Of a DNA stretch of 64,000 nt, positions 24,549-38,300 are shown piece by piece (position 1 is the stretch's first letter; every line of letters begins with the position of its first letter). The notes under the pieces are model-generated. The model searched no databases and was not told the DNA's origin. It was given only the letters and a program-made list of their open reading frames with translations. The translations under genes and the position numbers were made by a program. The DNA comes from Tenebrio molitor (Eukaryota; Arthropoda; Insecta; Coleoptera; Tenebrionidae), in the NCBI RefSeq assembly GCF_963966145.1, contig NC_091050.1, positions 15,190,001-15,254,000 of the forward strand, in the 5' to 3' direction.

Positions 24549-24757
24549 CGGTCGGTGGACAAATAAAACTGGGACACTTAAAATTTAATCTATGTAAATC
24601 AGACCATTGAATTGTCAATATATTTGTCAGAGTCAATATAATATGTCATACCAAAGTTAACCTATTTTTGATAAAGCCGTAATTAAACGATGCAAATTTG
24701 TAAATTTTGACTTATGTGATTGCCATTTTTGTCCCAGTTTTATTTGTCCATCGACTG
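24549..24757. mobile_element. Mariner-like MITE, 209 bp
   Basis: Terminal inverted repeats of about 27 bp: CGGTCGGTGGACAAATAAAA... at the left and CAGTCGATGGACAAATAAAA... inverted at the right, with 25 of 27 positions identical. Both ends are bordered by TA (24547-24548 and 24758-24759), the Tc1/mariner target duplication. It is too short to code for a transposase. Confidence 0.75.
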
Positions 24758-26919
24758 TACTATTGGGGACATGGAAAACTGGGCAGAAAACTGTCATTCA
24801 GTTGTCAAAATGTCTAAACCATACCTTGGCTACTCATAACCAAGCTTAAGTTAATTTGACAGTTTTTTTTGAAAGTATCAATCATAATGACGGTAAAGGT
24901 GCATTTACATTGACACTTTTTGAAATGACAATAACAGACTGCCCAGGATTCCATGTCCCTCATTGTATAATCGAAACACCAAAGATAAGTCAAACATTTT
25001 CGATTACTTAACACACGTATTGTATACCTACCAACCTGTTGAAATATTATCTCTAAAGGGTTTATTATTTCTTTGTGTCAACAAGATAATTCTCGATCTT
25101 TACAGCAGGATGTACAACATGCTGACATCATAATTTATGTTTACTATTCACTTTATAATATTATTTCTGTAACAAATTTGTACAAAGGTTGCAACTTCGC
25201 AACAAACATTTCAAAAGTTTGTCTTTCCCAGACTTAATCCTGTGAAGCTCACCAATCGCCTAAACATTCGTCACTCCTTTGAAGATTTACTTTAAACTGT
25301 TATAATTCTGCTCTTTAATTACCCAAATCATCATCTTCCCACACTTCTTCTACCAGATTTAATTCGGAACAGTGTGGGGGCTACACCTCTCCGTCTCCTG
25401 TAAACACACATTTTTCCAACTTTGTGAATTCGCTCAAAACATTATCGGTAAAATGCAATCGAGCCAAAAAGTTGTAGATTTCCGGTCCTGGAGCCGCCAA
25501 AAGACTGAATTTGGCGATTTTCTTCCGTGCAAATGTGTCGAAACGTCAACTGTCAAGTCAAGACAGTGGAGCTCTAACCTCAAAATCTGTCACTTGTCAA
25601 ATTTGGCACAAGACCGCGTTTTCTTTTTGCGATTGACCTTCTTGGGCACTCCTGAATTGAAACTTCACCATTCAAGATTTCCCGAATTAGTTTTTCTCCA
25701 TCTCGTGTTGCCGTTTTTGATCTCAGGTGTTCAGGTTATAATTTTGCAACGAAACGGGAGCAGCCGTGTGGGACGAGCTGCTTTTCCTCTAATTGCCAAA
25801 TTAGCCGTCCGTAATGAGGTGCGAACTAATCCGATCAAATTTTTCGTGGTTGTGTCGTCGCGTTCCGTTGGCAGTCGATGAATAATTTATGGTATAATCC
25901 TTTCAGTCGGCGAAATTTATGTGAGTGTATAATTCGCAAACAACAAATTGTGTAAGAATTAATCCGACCGAAAGCGATACCTTTCCGAAAAATGGATACA
26001 ATTACCTAACGAGCCGCCCCCGCGCGCCACTTCTATTTCGGCATCGATTCGATCGCACTCGAAAAACAACAAATCGACTTGGCTCAAATTAAGTCCGTCT
26101 GTTTTGATTGGGTATTTCGGTAAATAAAGACGGTTTTATTTTCATTGTACACATGGTGAATTACCGGAAGCGATCCAGTTTTAGACGTGCACTACGTTGT
26201 AAATCCCGTAAGCTCTAACAAAACGGGCGATGCAACGCATTAGCCTCCGCAAGCAAAATAAACATTCCTAAATTAATATGGTGGAACTGCGGCTTTATTA
26301 GCTCCGGCCGGATCGGCTTTCGGGGGTGGTCCGGCCGCCGCCGTCTGACAAATCGCGACTTACGTCAGGGGACATTTCGGACGGTTTTTGTGATGGGGGT
26401 GTATTTTGTCGCAATTATGCCGGACCGGCCGCCCTTATGAAAATTTCACCACAATACAACTATATTGGGGTGAGATCTATTAAGTGGTCGGGGTGACTGA
26501 TGAAGGTTTGACACGGGGGTTTTCTTCCGCTTTGATGGCGTGCAGGGGGAAAGGTCCGCCGTTCATGCAGTGACGGCATTTTTGGGGTAAAGGGTTGCAA
26601 AAATGCGAGGGCAGATTTTTATATCCGAAGGTGGTTATTATAAAAAAAGATTAGAAGGGAAATTAACGATGAGGACATGATTTGTGTTGAAAGATTTTTT
26701 TAGAAAAAAAAACAGATAATTACAAAGTTCTGTGGGTGAATAGGAAGAGCAAAAATTTATCATTGCTGGCATAAGAGGATGATTCACGATTTATTGTCAC
26801 TGACGTAGGAGGCGTTAATTGACAAATAAAACACTGTTTATCAAAGAACGATCATTTATTGATAAATGCGCAGAAATTTAAAGCTTGGGTCAAAATTTTG
26901 TGAACACGAACCAGGACTG

Positions 26920-27180
26920 GACACCCCAAGATTTTGATGACACAAGAAAACGTTGACCTGGTTCTCCAGAACAGACGATTCACTACGAAGTTTATTGGAT
27001 AGTTGTGGTTTTTCTGTAATAAAAAAGGAAATATCGGAGGAGCCTCTATGTTCACCAGATTTGGCTCCCAGTGTTTATTTTCAAAATTAAAGAATCACCC
27101 TCGTGAAGTAATGATAGTTGTGGCATCAATTTTTTTTTGAGATCGTCATCAGACCGAATGTATTAGTGTCTTAGATGAAC
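26920..27180 (+). pseudogene. Possible relic of a Tc1/mariner transposase
   Basis: Around 27030-27080 one frame reads EEPLCSPDLAPSVYFQN, close to the PxxSPDLAPSDxF block around the last catalytic aspartate of mariner-type transposases. The aspartate position reads V here, and stops and frame breaks surround the motif. Only this short scrap supports the call. Confidence 0.4.
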
Positions 27181-27946
27181 ATTATTTAAAAATAAAAATG
27201 CACCACTATTCCTAGTGTTTTGTTTCTTTGTCAGGGATAGTCGATGATGAACCATCTTCATTTACGCAAGATTCACAACCTATGAAGAAAAAGCAAAGCC
27301 AATTGTAAGTCATTTGTTTTGTGTTTTGGTGTGTTTAAAAAAAAAATTGAAAGCTTGTTTTCTTTTTAATACTTATTCAACATTACTTTAACATTAAATT
27401 TAAAAAATTACTATTGAATACTATTGAAAAGTAAATAAAAATCTTCAACCAGTTGAACCGTTGAGGAGACCATCTCCTCGTTCAACTGTTGAACGTTTGG
27501 TGTGTTGGTAGTAACGAGCGTTCAAAAAATTTGTACTCAAGAAGGCCGTAATTTTTTCTCTCTTGTACAAGTCGCAAAATGTAGCCGTCGGAGGATTTTC
27601 GATCTTTCTTGCAACTCGAATTTCTCATTCTAAGTGCGCAGCTATGTTGTGCGACCTGTACAAACGTATGTCGTTTTTTAGTTGGTATGCTTTGACATTC
27701 CCCTTAGAATCTTAGATACACAACTGGGATCATCATATCGAATCATTAATTTCACGTAAAATCGTGTAGCACTAAGAAAACAAAGAAAGCTCTGTTTTTG
27801 CTAAGGAAATTATTTACACCACTACTTGTTTGCTGAATAGATGACTTTTATCATCTGTGGTTGGTCAGCTTGTGAAGCTTCGCCACATGTCATTGGAAAC
27901 AAAAACGCCACGTGACCACAATTTTTTTGAACTCTCTTTACCTAAC

Positions 27947-28077
27947 GTGTTCAATTGAAAAGTTCATCAAGTTGGCTTTGATCTTTATCGCTATCTTTGT
28001 CTAACCAACTTAATTTACGATGTTGTTTTTTAAAAAATAAAGTCAAAACCAACTTGATGAACAATTCAATTGAACAC
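27947..28077. repeat. Short foldback element with about 37-bp arms
   Basis: GTGTTCAATTGAA followed by GTTCATCAAGTTGG at 27947-27976 is repeated in inverted orientation at 28041-28077, with a few mismatches and a central loop of about 60 bp. This looks like a minimal foldback or MITE element. No clear target duplication was seen. Confidence 0.55.
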
Positions 28078-28905
28078 TTGTTATCTACGTTTTCTGAAAT
28101 TACATCACTGTTAGTGTTTAACTATTCTTGAGAACTTTTATATAATGAGAACTAGCAATATTCCTACAGAATGATATTCTCTAATAAAGTTTTCAACAGT
28201 AGCAAAAATAATCCTAATGGAAGGTTTTGAAATTCTTTCGACCATCAAACCAATTTTGTTTTAATTTATTATATTTTTCGTACATCTTGTAATTATTTTT
28301 AATACACCCAATAGTTCTTTAATTAAATTTTTTTAATAGATCCATCTGCAGCAGTGCGTCTCCATTTATTTTGTCTTCAGTAATTAATAGTTTCAACACG
28401 AGGAATGTTTAAAAACTTGATTATTTTAAGATTGGATATTTTCTACATAATATCCTCAGAGAATGATGGATTTTCTACAACGATACTACAATTCATTCTG
28501 CCTTTCCTTAAACGAAATTTTTTTGTTTGCAATGAGATCCTCATTGGCATTGGCTTGAAATTTCTTTCCAACTAAGAATTGTTTTTTTTTTGCGCATGTA
28601 CCCCTTGGTACATTTTAAATTCACCCTTGTAAATTTAAAATTCAGAATAAAGTGTAATAATAATTACACTACGGCTACGAATTTTTCTTCTCCCATCTTT
28701 AGTACGTCTAAACATGTATTAAAAAATATTTTTTACCATTTCCGATCAAGAGGTTTTTCAATATATTTTTTTGTGTCTATTAAAGATGAACTCAAAATTC
28801 CAAATAAAGTGAAACGATTGAAGCAAATATGTAATACAAAAAACGTAAAACTGTAAAACATTTTTTTGTGTAATCATCCCGGAGTGTTTTTGATAAAATG
28901 GGAAC

Positions 28906-29222
28906 TAAAGTCCATTCAAAAATCAAAAAACCACCACCTGTTGCTTTAGGTTGGTAAAATTTAAAAGACACTAGGTAGATATTTTTTCATACTATGTTGG
29001 TAACTATAAATTATGACATTTATTTGATTCAAAATAAAATTCAATTGCTTTGCATTTCGTTCATATTGTTTTATTAAACATGCCCAGAAAAACAAGACAC
29101 TTAATAAACATTTAACCTCAAAATGACAAGTCTCACCAAATTTTACACTAGACAGCGTTGCCGATAGTAATTATCGAGGAAAATGCGACGTTGGTGGTTT
29201 TTTGATTTTTGAATGGACTTTA
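28906..29222. mobile_element. Inverted-repeat MITE, family A copy 2
   Basis: TAAAGTCCATTCAAAAATC at 28906 and its inverted copy ending at 29222 match over about 31 bp, continuing through AAAAAACCACCA. The interior resembles the copy at 24166-24544: CACCACCTGTT near the left arm and CGTTG(C/T)CG...TCGAGGAAAATGC near the right arm. It also contains the dispersed word TTTAACCTCAAAA near 29111. There is no ORF. Confidence 0.65.
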
Positions 29223-32200
29223 CATAACAATGTTGGACCAAAGTTGGACAAGTTTTTACTGGAACAGTTTAGCAGCAAAAAATACTTTACTAAGGGGTTC
29301 TCAATTTTCTTTTATCAGACAAGAAACTTTTTAATTTTCATTGGAAAAAAATGTAAAAGAACTTCAGAACGTCCTTTAAAAAAAGTCCTGTTTGACTAAA
29401 ATATTGACACCAAGTTTTCTTTTCCACATTATGAATTTAATTTCACACTCTCATTGTACGATCAAGAAGGTCGACTTGACGTTAATAACTATTTTGAATA
29501 TGGTAATTGTTTTCGTAGGTACTGTTACTGTTACAACACATTCTAGAAGTTGATTAATTCTCCATCGTCAAAGGAGTGAAACACAATGTTCACACTTTCT
29601 TCATCAACTGCCACCACAAACCAATTTTTCTTCGTCTCCACCATTCAAATTCGAATATGCACCACCCGGACCGATTACTAATTAAAGCCGGTGTCATTTC
29701 CGGCGACCCAATTTCCGATAACTGCCCGTTCTCGTCAACGAGCGATTCTTCTCACGTCCATTTCTTAAACCGCCCCATTTTCGGAATTTTTCCGCATCGA
29801 TCCCGCCCCACAAGAAAACATAAAAGTCGAGCCGCCCGAGATCATAAACTCCTGAAAAACGTCTGGGTTTACAGTACATGTCACAAAAACAAATAATATA
29901 CTCCACTCCCATTTCATTTGTGCCCTTCCACCGCCTCCCCTGAATCATTCACGAAACCATCACCAGTTAGCTTCGCCGTTTCCGTCTCGACGGATGCACT
30001 TTGTCCTCGATTTCTCCCAATTATGCGCCGCCCCTCGCCCACCCCCGGAAACGCGCTCCTTGACCTGCACCGCGATCCCGAATCGGACGCGTCAGCCACA
30101 ATTTTTTTTCGCGCTTGACACACTTCGCTGTTTGCGTTTACCTTGCATAATTGTTTATTATTACGACAGTACTATTTATAACAATAATGACACTCGGCTG
30201 ACGGTTTTGTTGGGACTCCGGCCTTGGGAACCGTCGCGGTACTGTTTCAGGATCGGTATCGACTTACGATCAGTTATACAAAGAGCAAACGAGATTATTG
30301 TAATTGTATAGCTGTTTTCCGTCGTGTTAAAAGCGGTGCCGTCGTCGGTAAATATGATTATTGTAGCCATGCTTCTTGTTTTTTTTCCTCTCCCTTTTAT
30401 TGCATTGCTGGGGGAGAAGTCGCCTCATCTCAAATACTTTATCCAGACATGTCCCAACGGCATCAAGACTAAGAAGTTTAACTGTGGAATTTTGTCCCGA
30501 GATAATTTTTAACTTTGTCATGGCTTCGTTCTCAACCCCATCGACTTTCATCCAAAAAAAAAAAACATTTATGTTCGCAGAAATTTATCGTTTCGACTTG
30601 GAACATTTTTTAAAAATACTTCTGGTTCATCCTGTACAATGTGCGTGTAATGTAACCTTGATGGTCGCAATGTAAATTACAAAACTACTTTGATAACAAT
30701 GTGCGTTCGATATCTGTCGCTTTGGCTCGACAGAAATCGGTAGAGTACCCACTCAGAGGTACTACCGCACCAATTAAAACATTCCGATGGTTATTACTAT
30801 TAGATTGGCATCGATTAAGTGGAACAACTTTCTGTCGCCGATCAGATTTTTCTGAAAGTAGAAACATGAAGAATTGTTTGTGGCGATTTTTTTTTTGGGA
30901 AGATTCCGTCCAGATTAATTGAAATTTGCTTGGAATGTTCCATGGAAGCGAAGCTTGCGGCTTCCCCACCCACGATTCCGCACCGCTTGGTATCTTGATC
31001 AGCCCCCTTCGTTCGCCGGGGGCCTCGCACCTCCAAGTGCACAATCAATCCAAATCAATATTTAAATTGGAAATGAACCGTTTCATTTTGTTTCGCCTCC
31101 GCTCCGGCGACTTCGTCGAAAAAGCCGGCTCGCGGTTAAGCGTCGTGACCGAATTTAATGAGTCGTCGACTGTGTCGGCAAAAACTCCAGAAAAAATGCC
31201 CTGAAGAGGTCGGCTGACGTTTTCCCTTGCATTATCGATGCATTCCGGTGGCACGTACGGCCGTAACTCCGACAGGATCTCCCGGAATTCGCGCACAGCT
31301 GTGGAAAGAGGCGAGCTTTCGGAGCGACCAGGTGGATTCCGGGCCCGGAGTCGGACCGACAGACCGGATTCCGACAGGGGATGTCTGAACTGCGAATTTT
31401 TGCCGACGCCGGGACGGACAAATGTCAATTGTCAACTTGACGAAACTCTAACCTCAAAATTCGTGACTTGACAAGTTTGACAGTTCATCTGTCAGTGCTG
31501 ACAAGTTCTTCAAGTTGCCAGCGATAATTTTTGAAATGAATTTGAAAATGTTTCATAATTTCTTTGGTGAAATAATTTTCTTCCAGCTGGTTTCAGTCGA
31601 TCCAAAAGTGTTTAAATTTCGTTCCTAGACTTGAGAACTTACTTTAAAAGTCATCTTAACAGTGAAATCTCGAAATAAATGAACAACGAATTTTTCTTTC
31701 AACAGCTTTCAAGCAAATCCTGCAATTATTTTTTCTTGTAAACAAATAATACGAAATTTAGTGTCTAAACTGTAAAATCAACACGATTGAGATAAATATT
31801 ATTGTTACATTATTATATACAAGTTCCTTTTTTATTAACGTGAAGAAGCAGGAGTTTAATTTCTTTCTTTCGACTGGGTGGACTTCAACCCCCTCACGCC
31901 TGTGGCGTTGGTGACAGCTTGAAAAAAGAATGATGCAATTTGTTTTTTTTTTCCGCGAATTTCAGATTGTGCGTGGGCTAAGGTGTAAAATAACGACAAG
32001 TGAGGTAAATGTTATTGTCAGTCTGTAAACAATCTTGTATTTATTGGGCGCGTCGAGATCCACTTTCTTGTAGAGCGCTGGGGACTCGTGGTCTGCACCC
32101 CCGAGGCGTCGCTCTCCTTTATTTGTTTGCGGTGCGAGCTCTTGGTGTTTTTACGGCCTCCGGTGGCGCTTCCCTCGTGTCCAACTGCGACCGCGCCGCA

Positions 32201-32353
32201 CCTGTCGCCGGACGAACTCGCCCATCTCGGAGATGATTCCAGAGTTGTTGCCACTCGGGGTTCGCGTAAAAAGCGAATAACGTCCAGTCAGCGGTTCGCG
32301 TTGTGATTGTTGCGAGATCGATCGTCCACTACTGGATGTCTCTTCTGTTGCAG

Positions 32354-35300
32354 GGTGCCGCAGTCGGCCGGCAGTGATCACCACCACGACGGTCCCCCCC
32401 TGCGATGGATTCGAACAGCGCCCGTGGCTCCACGGGACAACTTTCAAACTCGGGTAGCACAGGAGGCGGCATGCACCATTCCCACTCGACACCGGCCGGA
32501 GTAGACGGCGGCGCCCGGACGCCCCCGGCCACGCCGAAGAAGGGCGGCAAAATGCTGGCCATCCGCGTCCAAATGCTCGACGACGCCGTCACCATATTCC
32601 AAGTGCAGGTTCGTGTCGCCGCCAAATTGATCACTCAAGAGGTGCCAAATTACGTAAAAGCCGTGTCAAAGTTGAGACTCGTTCGAAGTTTTAAAAAGGG
32701 GGAGAGGAGTTTGCAGAAAGGAAACGCCGGAGCGTATTTCGCGTGGTTATTATTTTTGTACGACGAATACATAAAGCAGACGACGGCTCTGGTGCGTCTT
32801 GAAAGACCGCTTTGATTACTGCGTCGTAATTCGTTTCGTGTGCGTTGAACTTGCACATTCCTGCAGGATTTTTTACGCTTTGTCGTCTCCGACACTGTCA
32901 TTCATGCCCGGTGGATTCGTCCGGTGAAAAGCGCACGAAACGGTAGACCGCGCACCGTAATTACTCTAATTTTCATCGACAATACCCAAATAGACACAAA
33001 AGGGCGGTGCGTGCGAGATATGAGCGAAAAACATCTAATTTGACACTCGTGTCGGCGACACCCACAATCTGGTCGTCCAGCGTGACACGATTTCGACGCA
33101 AATTTTACGATCGCGCCACAGAAGAATCGAAATTCACGACTCTTGCAGTTGTTGTGGGCGAAGAGATAGTCGAAAGTCTTGAACTTTAACCTCAAATTTG
33201 TAAGTCGTCAATTTGACAGTTCAAATGTCACCTGTCACTCTAGACACTGCCGGGGTCAACGTGTTTAAATCGCTCGAACGGACGAGTTGCCCCCGGGTTA
33301 ACTGCCTCCTTTTTTTGGATTTATTTTTAGTACGGTTATTTGTTTTCGTTCGCGGCGGATCTTCCTGTGTGCGGCGTCTCGAGGACATAAAATGACAGAT
33401 AAACAGTGGCGGAGCACCGACGTAAACATTGACAGGGGACCAGTGAAACGGTGTGGTGTTACACCGGCCCCGGAATCAATATCCTTCTCACGGTTCTTAT
33501 CTAGATTTGAATTCTTTCAACGGAAAAGTCGTCCTTTTCTTTTACTCGCGTCGACGAGAAATTTTTGCTTTTGTGGTCGGATGCGCCCCAACAACGCAGT
33601 GCCGTCCAGATGAGCGATCGCAGATGGAGGATTATGTCCTGTGGCGGAATTTCTTGCAGTTCGATCATTGAACGGAAATAAACAGTAACACAAAGAGCGT
33701 TCATGTCTGCTTTGTGCGGCCAGTCCAGTTTCTAATCGTCGATTTGTACAAGTTGGAGCCTTTGATTGCAGATAATTGGTCCCAAGATTCCGTCATCGTT
33801 AATTGGCTAATTAATGACCGAAGGCTCGGTGCAGTCGAAAAAATCGGTCGACCTTGGGGAGAGTCCTTGCGTGGTCACAATCGGTTAGTTGCAAAGGCAC
33901 ATGTGAGCCGGCGACCTTTGACGAAGCAAGCCCCCGGTCGAGTCAACTCACCAAATTGCATAAGACGATTAGGAACAATGGAATTTTTTTCCCGATAGAC
34001 AATAAGTGCTAAATTTGTAAACCGGTCGTTTCCTTTTTGAGCAGCGCCGCATGCTAATCTGACCGCTGAATTGTCCTGTTCTTATATGGTATCCGACGTT
34101 GGCGGATCGGCACACTGACGGGAGCGATCATTTGCATCATGTTTGTGTTGTGGCCCTCCGCGACGGATCCATTATTCAGGCGGGCCCGATAAACGCAATT
34201 TTCTTTCGGCTCGTCGAAATGACGCACCGTGAAAGTGACTGCCGGACTGAAACGTCCTTGGCCAACGAGAAAACGAACGCGGCCTCTTAAGGCTCGCACG
34301 CAAAAATTTCCCGTCTATAAAACGTCTAGTTTACGTCCGGGCGGAACGGCATTTGCGACAATAAAAACGCAAACGTTCCCGTCGGTAAATAAACTTCACG
34401 TCGAACTAAAAATAAGGAGTTGCGGTTCATTTCTGTCGAATTGCAGGCCAAAGCTTCGGGCCGCGTCCTCTTCGATCAAGTCTGCAAGCAGCTCCATCTG
34501 TTGGAAGCGGATTATTTCGGGTTGGAGTACTCGGACGCGGGGGGGACGAGGTACTGGTTGGACCTGCAGAAACCCATCTCGAGACAGCTGGGTCTGTCGC
34601 TGGTCGATCCCTTGCTCCACTTCTGCGTCAAATTCTACACCCCAGATCCGGGCCAGCTCGAGGAGGAGTTCACGCGGTACTTGTTCTGCCTCCAAGTGAA
34701 GAGGGACCTGTCGCAAGGGCTGATGCAATGCAACGAAAACACGGCAGCTTTGATGGCGAGCTACATCGTGCAGGCGGAGTGCGGGGACTACGTTTCGGAG
34801 GACTACCCCGACCACACTTACTTGTCGAGCTACAAGTTCGTCCCGCAGCAGGACCAAGAGATGGAGCGCAAGATCATGGAGAACCACAAGAAGCACTCGT
34901 GAGTTGCGCGGATGAGTTCGGTCGGGAGCGGTTAACGTGGGGTTTGCAGGGGGCAGTCGCCGGCCGAGGCGGATCTGAACCTGCTGGAGACGGCGCGGAG
35001 GTGCGAGCTGTACGGGATCAAGATGCACCCGGCCAAGGACCACGAGAATGTCCCGCTGAATCTGGCGGTGGCCCACATGGGCATCATAGTTTTCCAGAAT
35101 TACACCAAGATCAACACGTTCTCGTGGGCCAAGATCAGGAAGATCTCGTTCAAGAGGAAAAGATTCCTGATCAAGCTGCACCCCGAAGGATACGTGAGTT
35201 ATCCGACTTAACCGGTTTGAATTGTTAAAACAACGAGTTCCAGGGTTATTATAAGGACACGGTGGAGTTCTTTTTCGAAGGTCGGAACGAATGTAAAAAC

Positions 35301-38300
35301 TTCTGGAAGAAGTGCGTCGAGAACCACGGATTTTTCCGGTGTTCGTCGGTGAAGAGCGTGTCGAGGCACAAAACCAGGGTGTTGTCGAGGGGTAGCTCGT
35401 TTAGGTGAGTCTGACGGCGGCGGAGTCGTAGTTCGTGATCGATTGGGGGCGGTGTTGCAGGTATAGCGGCAAGACCCAGAAGCAGATAGTGGAGTTCGTC
35501 AGAGATAACTACGTGAAACGGCAGACATTCCAAAGGTAAGGGCGAGCTTCAGATTGCATGATTTATCCGATGAATTTTGGAAGGGTGTAGTTGTCGAGGC
35601 TAATAAGTAAATCATGTAATGAGTGGCTTGTTCCGGGCCGTAACGTCCGACGGGAGTCGGATCGTGCGGCCCGGTCCTCCGGTAGGTAGTTGCTTAAGAG
35701 TTTTGTTGATTTGAGATGACGGAAGTAGCGTCTTTGTGGCGTGTGGAGCATGGTTGTTGTAGCTTTTGGTCAACACAAATGCTGTATCCGACCTATAGTA
35801 ACGTGTCAAGGGAAGGAGGATGGGGATTGTGATACTAGAGTCGTATTTTCAAAATTGCCGCCGTTTCGGTACTCTAACGGTGCATGGTTAGTGTAGAAAC
35901 GGCGCGTCTAACCAACTAGCTAACGGCTGTGCTCCACGAGAAGCGTCGAGGCTTAACTTAGTTATAGAGAGACTAACTGTTCGATGTGTAGCTCGGTTAT
36001 AATCTCATTCCTCATTCTCTTGTTTAGGTCGGCTTCATTCCGGCATTCTAGCGCTCACTCGAGTGCAAGCAACATGCACTCCAGTACAGTCGGGAACAGC
36101 ATATCCGCACACCCCCTGTTGCCCCTAGCCGACAGCAACCTGAGCGGTAGGTACCCTCGCGGTTCGCCTCGTCGCGACACCCGTGACAGGTCCGGTTTTG
36201 TCCGCAGCGGAAGCCTCCAAACTGTCGGCTTCGCTGGGCTCGATGGGCGCAGCTGCGGGGGCCCCGGCTTCTCCGACGACGAGGTCAGCCTCTCGCCACC
36301 GCGTCACAGCTACGTGCTGGAGCTCGGCCCCCGACACTCGGCCTACCACGCTGCTTGCTCAGACGACGACCTCGCCATCACCTCCTCTGACGACGCAATC
36401 GGCCTCGCCGGCAACTTCTGCGACTACGAGTCCCCTGCATACGCCCTACGCGGACCAGAAGCCGCCCTATGCCAGCTCGCCGGTCGCCGTCCGCGCAGCA
36501 GTTCACAGGGCCGATACAGGTACCATCATCACGCGCACTCACACCACTACTGTCCGGATGCCCTCTAGTCACAAGTCGGAGGGCTCCCTGGACCAGTCCC
36601 CCCCGTTCACTAACAACTACCCCTCCCAGACCCAGTCGCAAAACGATCTAGGCTTAAGACCCTCGAATCAGGCGCAAACGCAAACCAGTCCCGAGTACGC
36701 GTACAAATCCGTCACGGCCCTGCCCAAGAGGCAGCTGTGGCAGCGCAGCGCCAGCTGCAGGGACCTCTACGACTTCAGCTTCGAGGATTCGGGACAGGCG
36801 AAGAGGCGAATCGCCAAGCCCTGCAAGCCCACCGAAAAGACCGCCAGCGTCGAGAACAGGAAGCTGGAGTCGCCCATCACGAGGTACGACGACCACCACG
36901 CTCTCTACAGCACGAGCTCGCGCGACAGCAGCCTCGAAATCCACCAAGACATCATGATGCCGGACCAGAAGGTCTACTCCAGCAGCTACCCGGGCACCAC
37001 GACCTACTCCCAAGAGTCCATGGAGGATCCCGGCAACTACGACCTCAGAGACTCCCAAGATGACCTCTCGCACGACAGCTACGAACTCATAGAGAAATCC
37101 GACGACGACTACAGCACTTCCGCCGATTACAGATACAAGAGGGCGAAACCGCTCAACACCAGGAGTTGCAGTCTGGACTCCGGCAACTACCTACCCTCCG
37201 ACACGGACTCCGAAACTGACAAACGACACAAATGCAAGAGCGTATCGGACGTGCAGCACGACATCTTCACCATGGACGACCCGCGGGACCTACCCAGAGA
37301 GATCACGCCGCGCAAGTCCGACGGCAGCTTCTACAAGAACTTCAAAATCGGCTCACGAACTTCCAGTCAAGAATCAAAAAGCGACTACCACGAATCAAAA
37401 ACGGGAAAATCGAGCCGCGAGAGCTTGAAGAAGGCGAACAGGGAGAGGAGCTACGGCTCCAGGACGTCGAGTCCCGACTCCAAAAGCGACTACGAGAGCA
37501 AGAGGCGCAAGACCAAGACGTACGTCGACTCGCGGACGTCTAGTCTCGAGTCGAAGAGCGAATACTACGACGCCAACTCCAAGATCGACGAACCCAAACA
37601 CCCTTATCACCACGAGTTCGACCGCAAGATCAGTTTCGAGCGGAACTACGGAACGCAAAAGGTCAAGCATGAACCGACCGCTTACAGTTTCGAAGAGTCC
37701 TACGGGAAGAAGGAGACTTCGCACGTCCATTCCATCAGCTTGCAGAACGTGGAGACCGAACAGAACATCCGGGTGAACCGGATGTTGGCCGATCTGGAGC
37801 AGAACACGGTGCCGAGGACGCAGAAGTCCAGGTCGGAGGACAAGAGCACGCACATCTGGCCGGACAGCATCCCGGGAGTTACCACGGAAATCAGGAACTG
37901 GCCGTCGGCGAAGCAGACCCAACGCTCGACCGAATCCGAAAGCAACATCTTCAGCTTCGACGAGGACAAGATCCAGTCGTTGCAGGACAGCAGCGACATG
38001 GACGTGTGTCCGGACCACAGTTTCGGCGTAGTTCCCAACATAGACAAGCAGAAGAAGGCCGAAACTAAGAGGAAACAAGCGTTGAAAGACGTCTTCATGG
38101 AGATCGAGCCGAGGAAGATTCGAGAGCCGCTGCCTCTGCACCAGCCGATCGAGCGCACCAAGTCCGATCCGAACTCTCTGGCGCGGCAAAGGTTCAATTC
38201 GACCTCCCGCCGGATGTTGCTGATGCACCAGAAGTCGATCGACTTGACCCCGGCCGAGTCCAGCGACGAAGACTACTTGTACAAGCAGATTCCGAGCGCT

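Larger units (their letters stand above)
20181..32353. other. Intergenic or 5' intronic DNA between hyd and Cdep
   Basis: No convincing protein-coding gene was found in these 12 kb. A second possible 5' exon ends at 20673 (AATATGAAT|GTAAGTA, after an initiator-like TCAGT near 20630). The tract 20.4-22.0 kb is unique-looking and could hold regulatory elements. 22.9-24.0 kb is purine-rich and repetitive. Elements at 24166-24544, 24549-24757, 27947-28077 and 28906-29222 are listed separately. A transposase scrap lies near 27030-27090. A GC-richer patch at 32040-32270, starting near TCAGT at 32020, could be a Cdep promoter or 5' exon, but no clear donor was found. Confidence 0.45.

Noticed and set aside
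20146..32368. 13-bp identity GTGCCGCAGTCGG shared by the candidate 5' exon at 20142 and the start of the Cdep exon at 32354
   Set aside because: Matches of this length between unrelated places are expected by chance in a window this size.
36208..36519. Thr/Pro/Ser/Ala-rich reading frame at the beginning of the giant open frame
   Set aside because: It looks like the shifted reading of the neighbouring frame, whose codons end in G or C and encode SDDE-type peptides. It is kept only as an alternative entry route, not as the main model.
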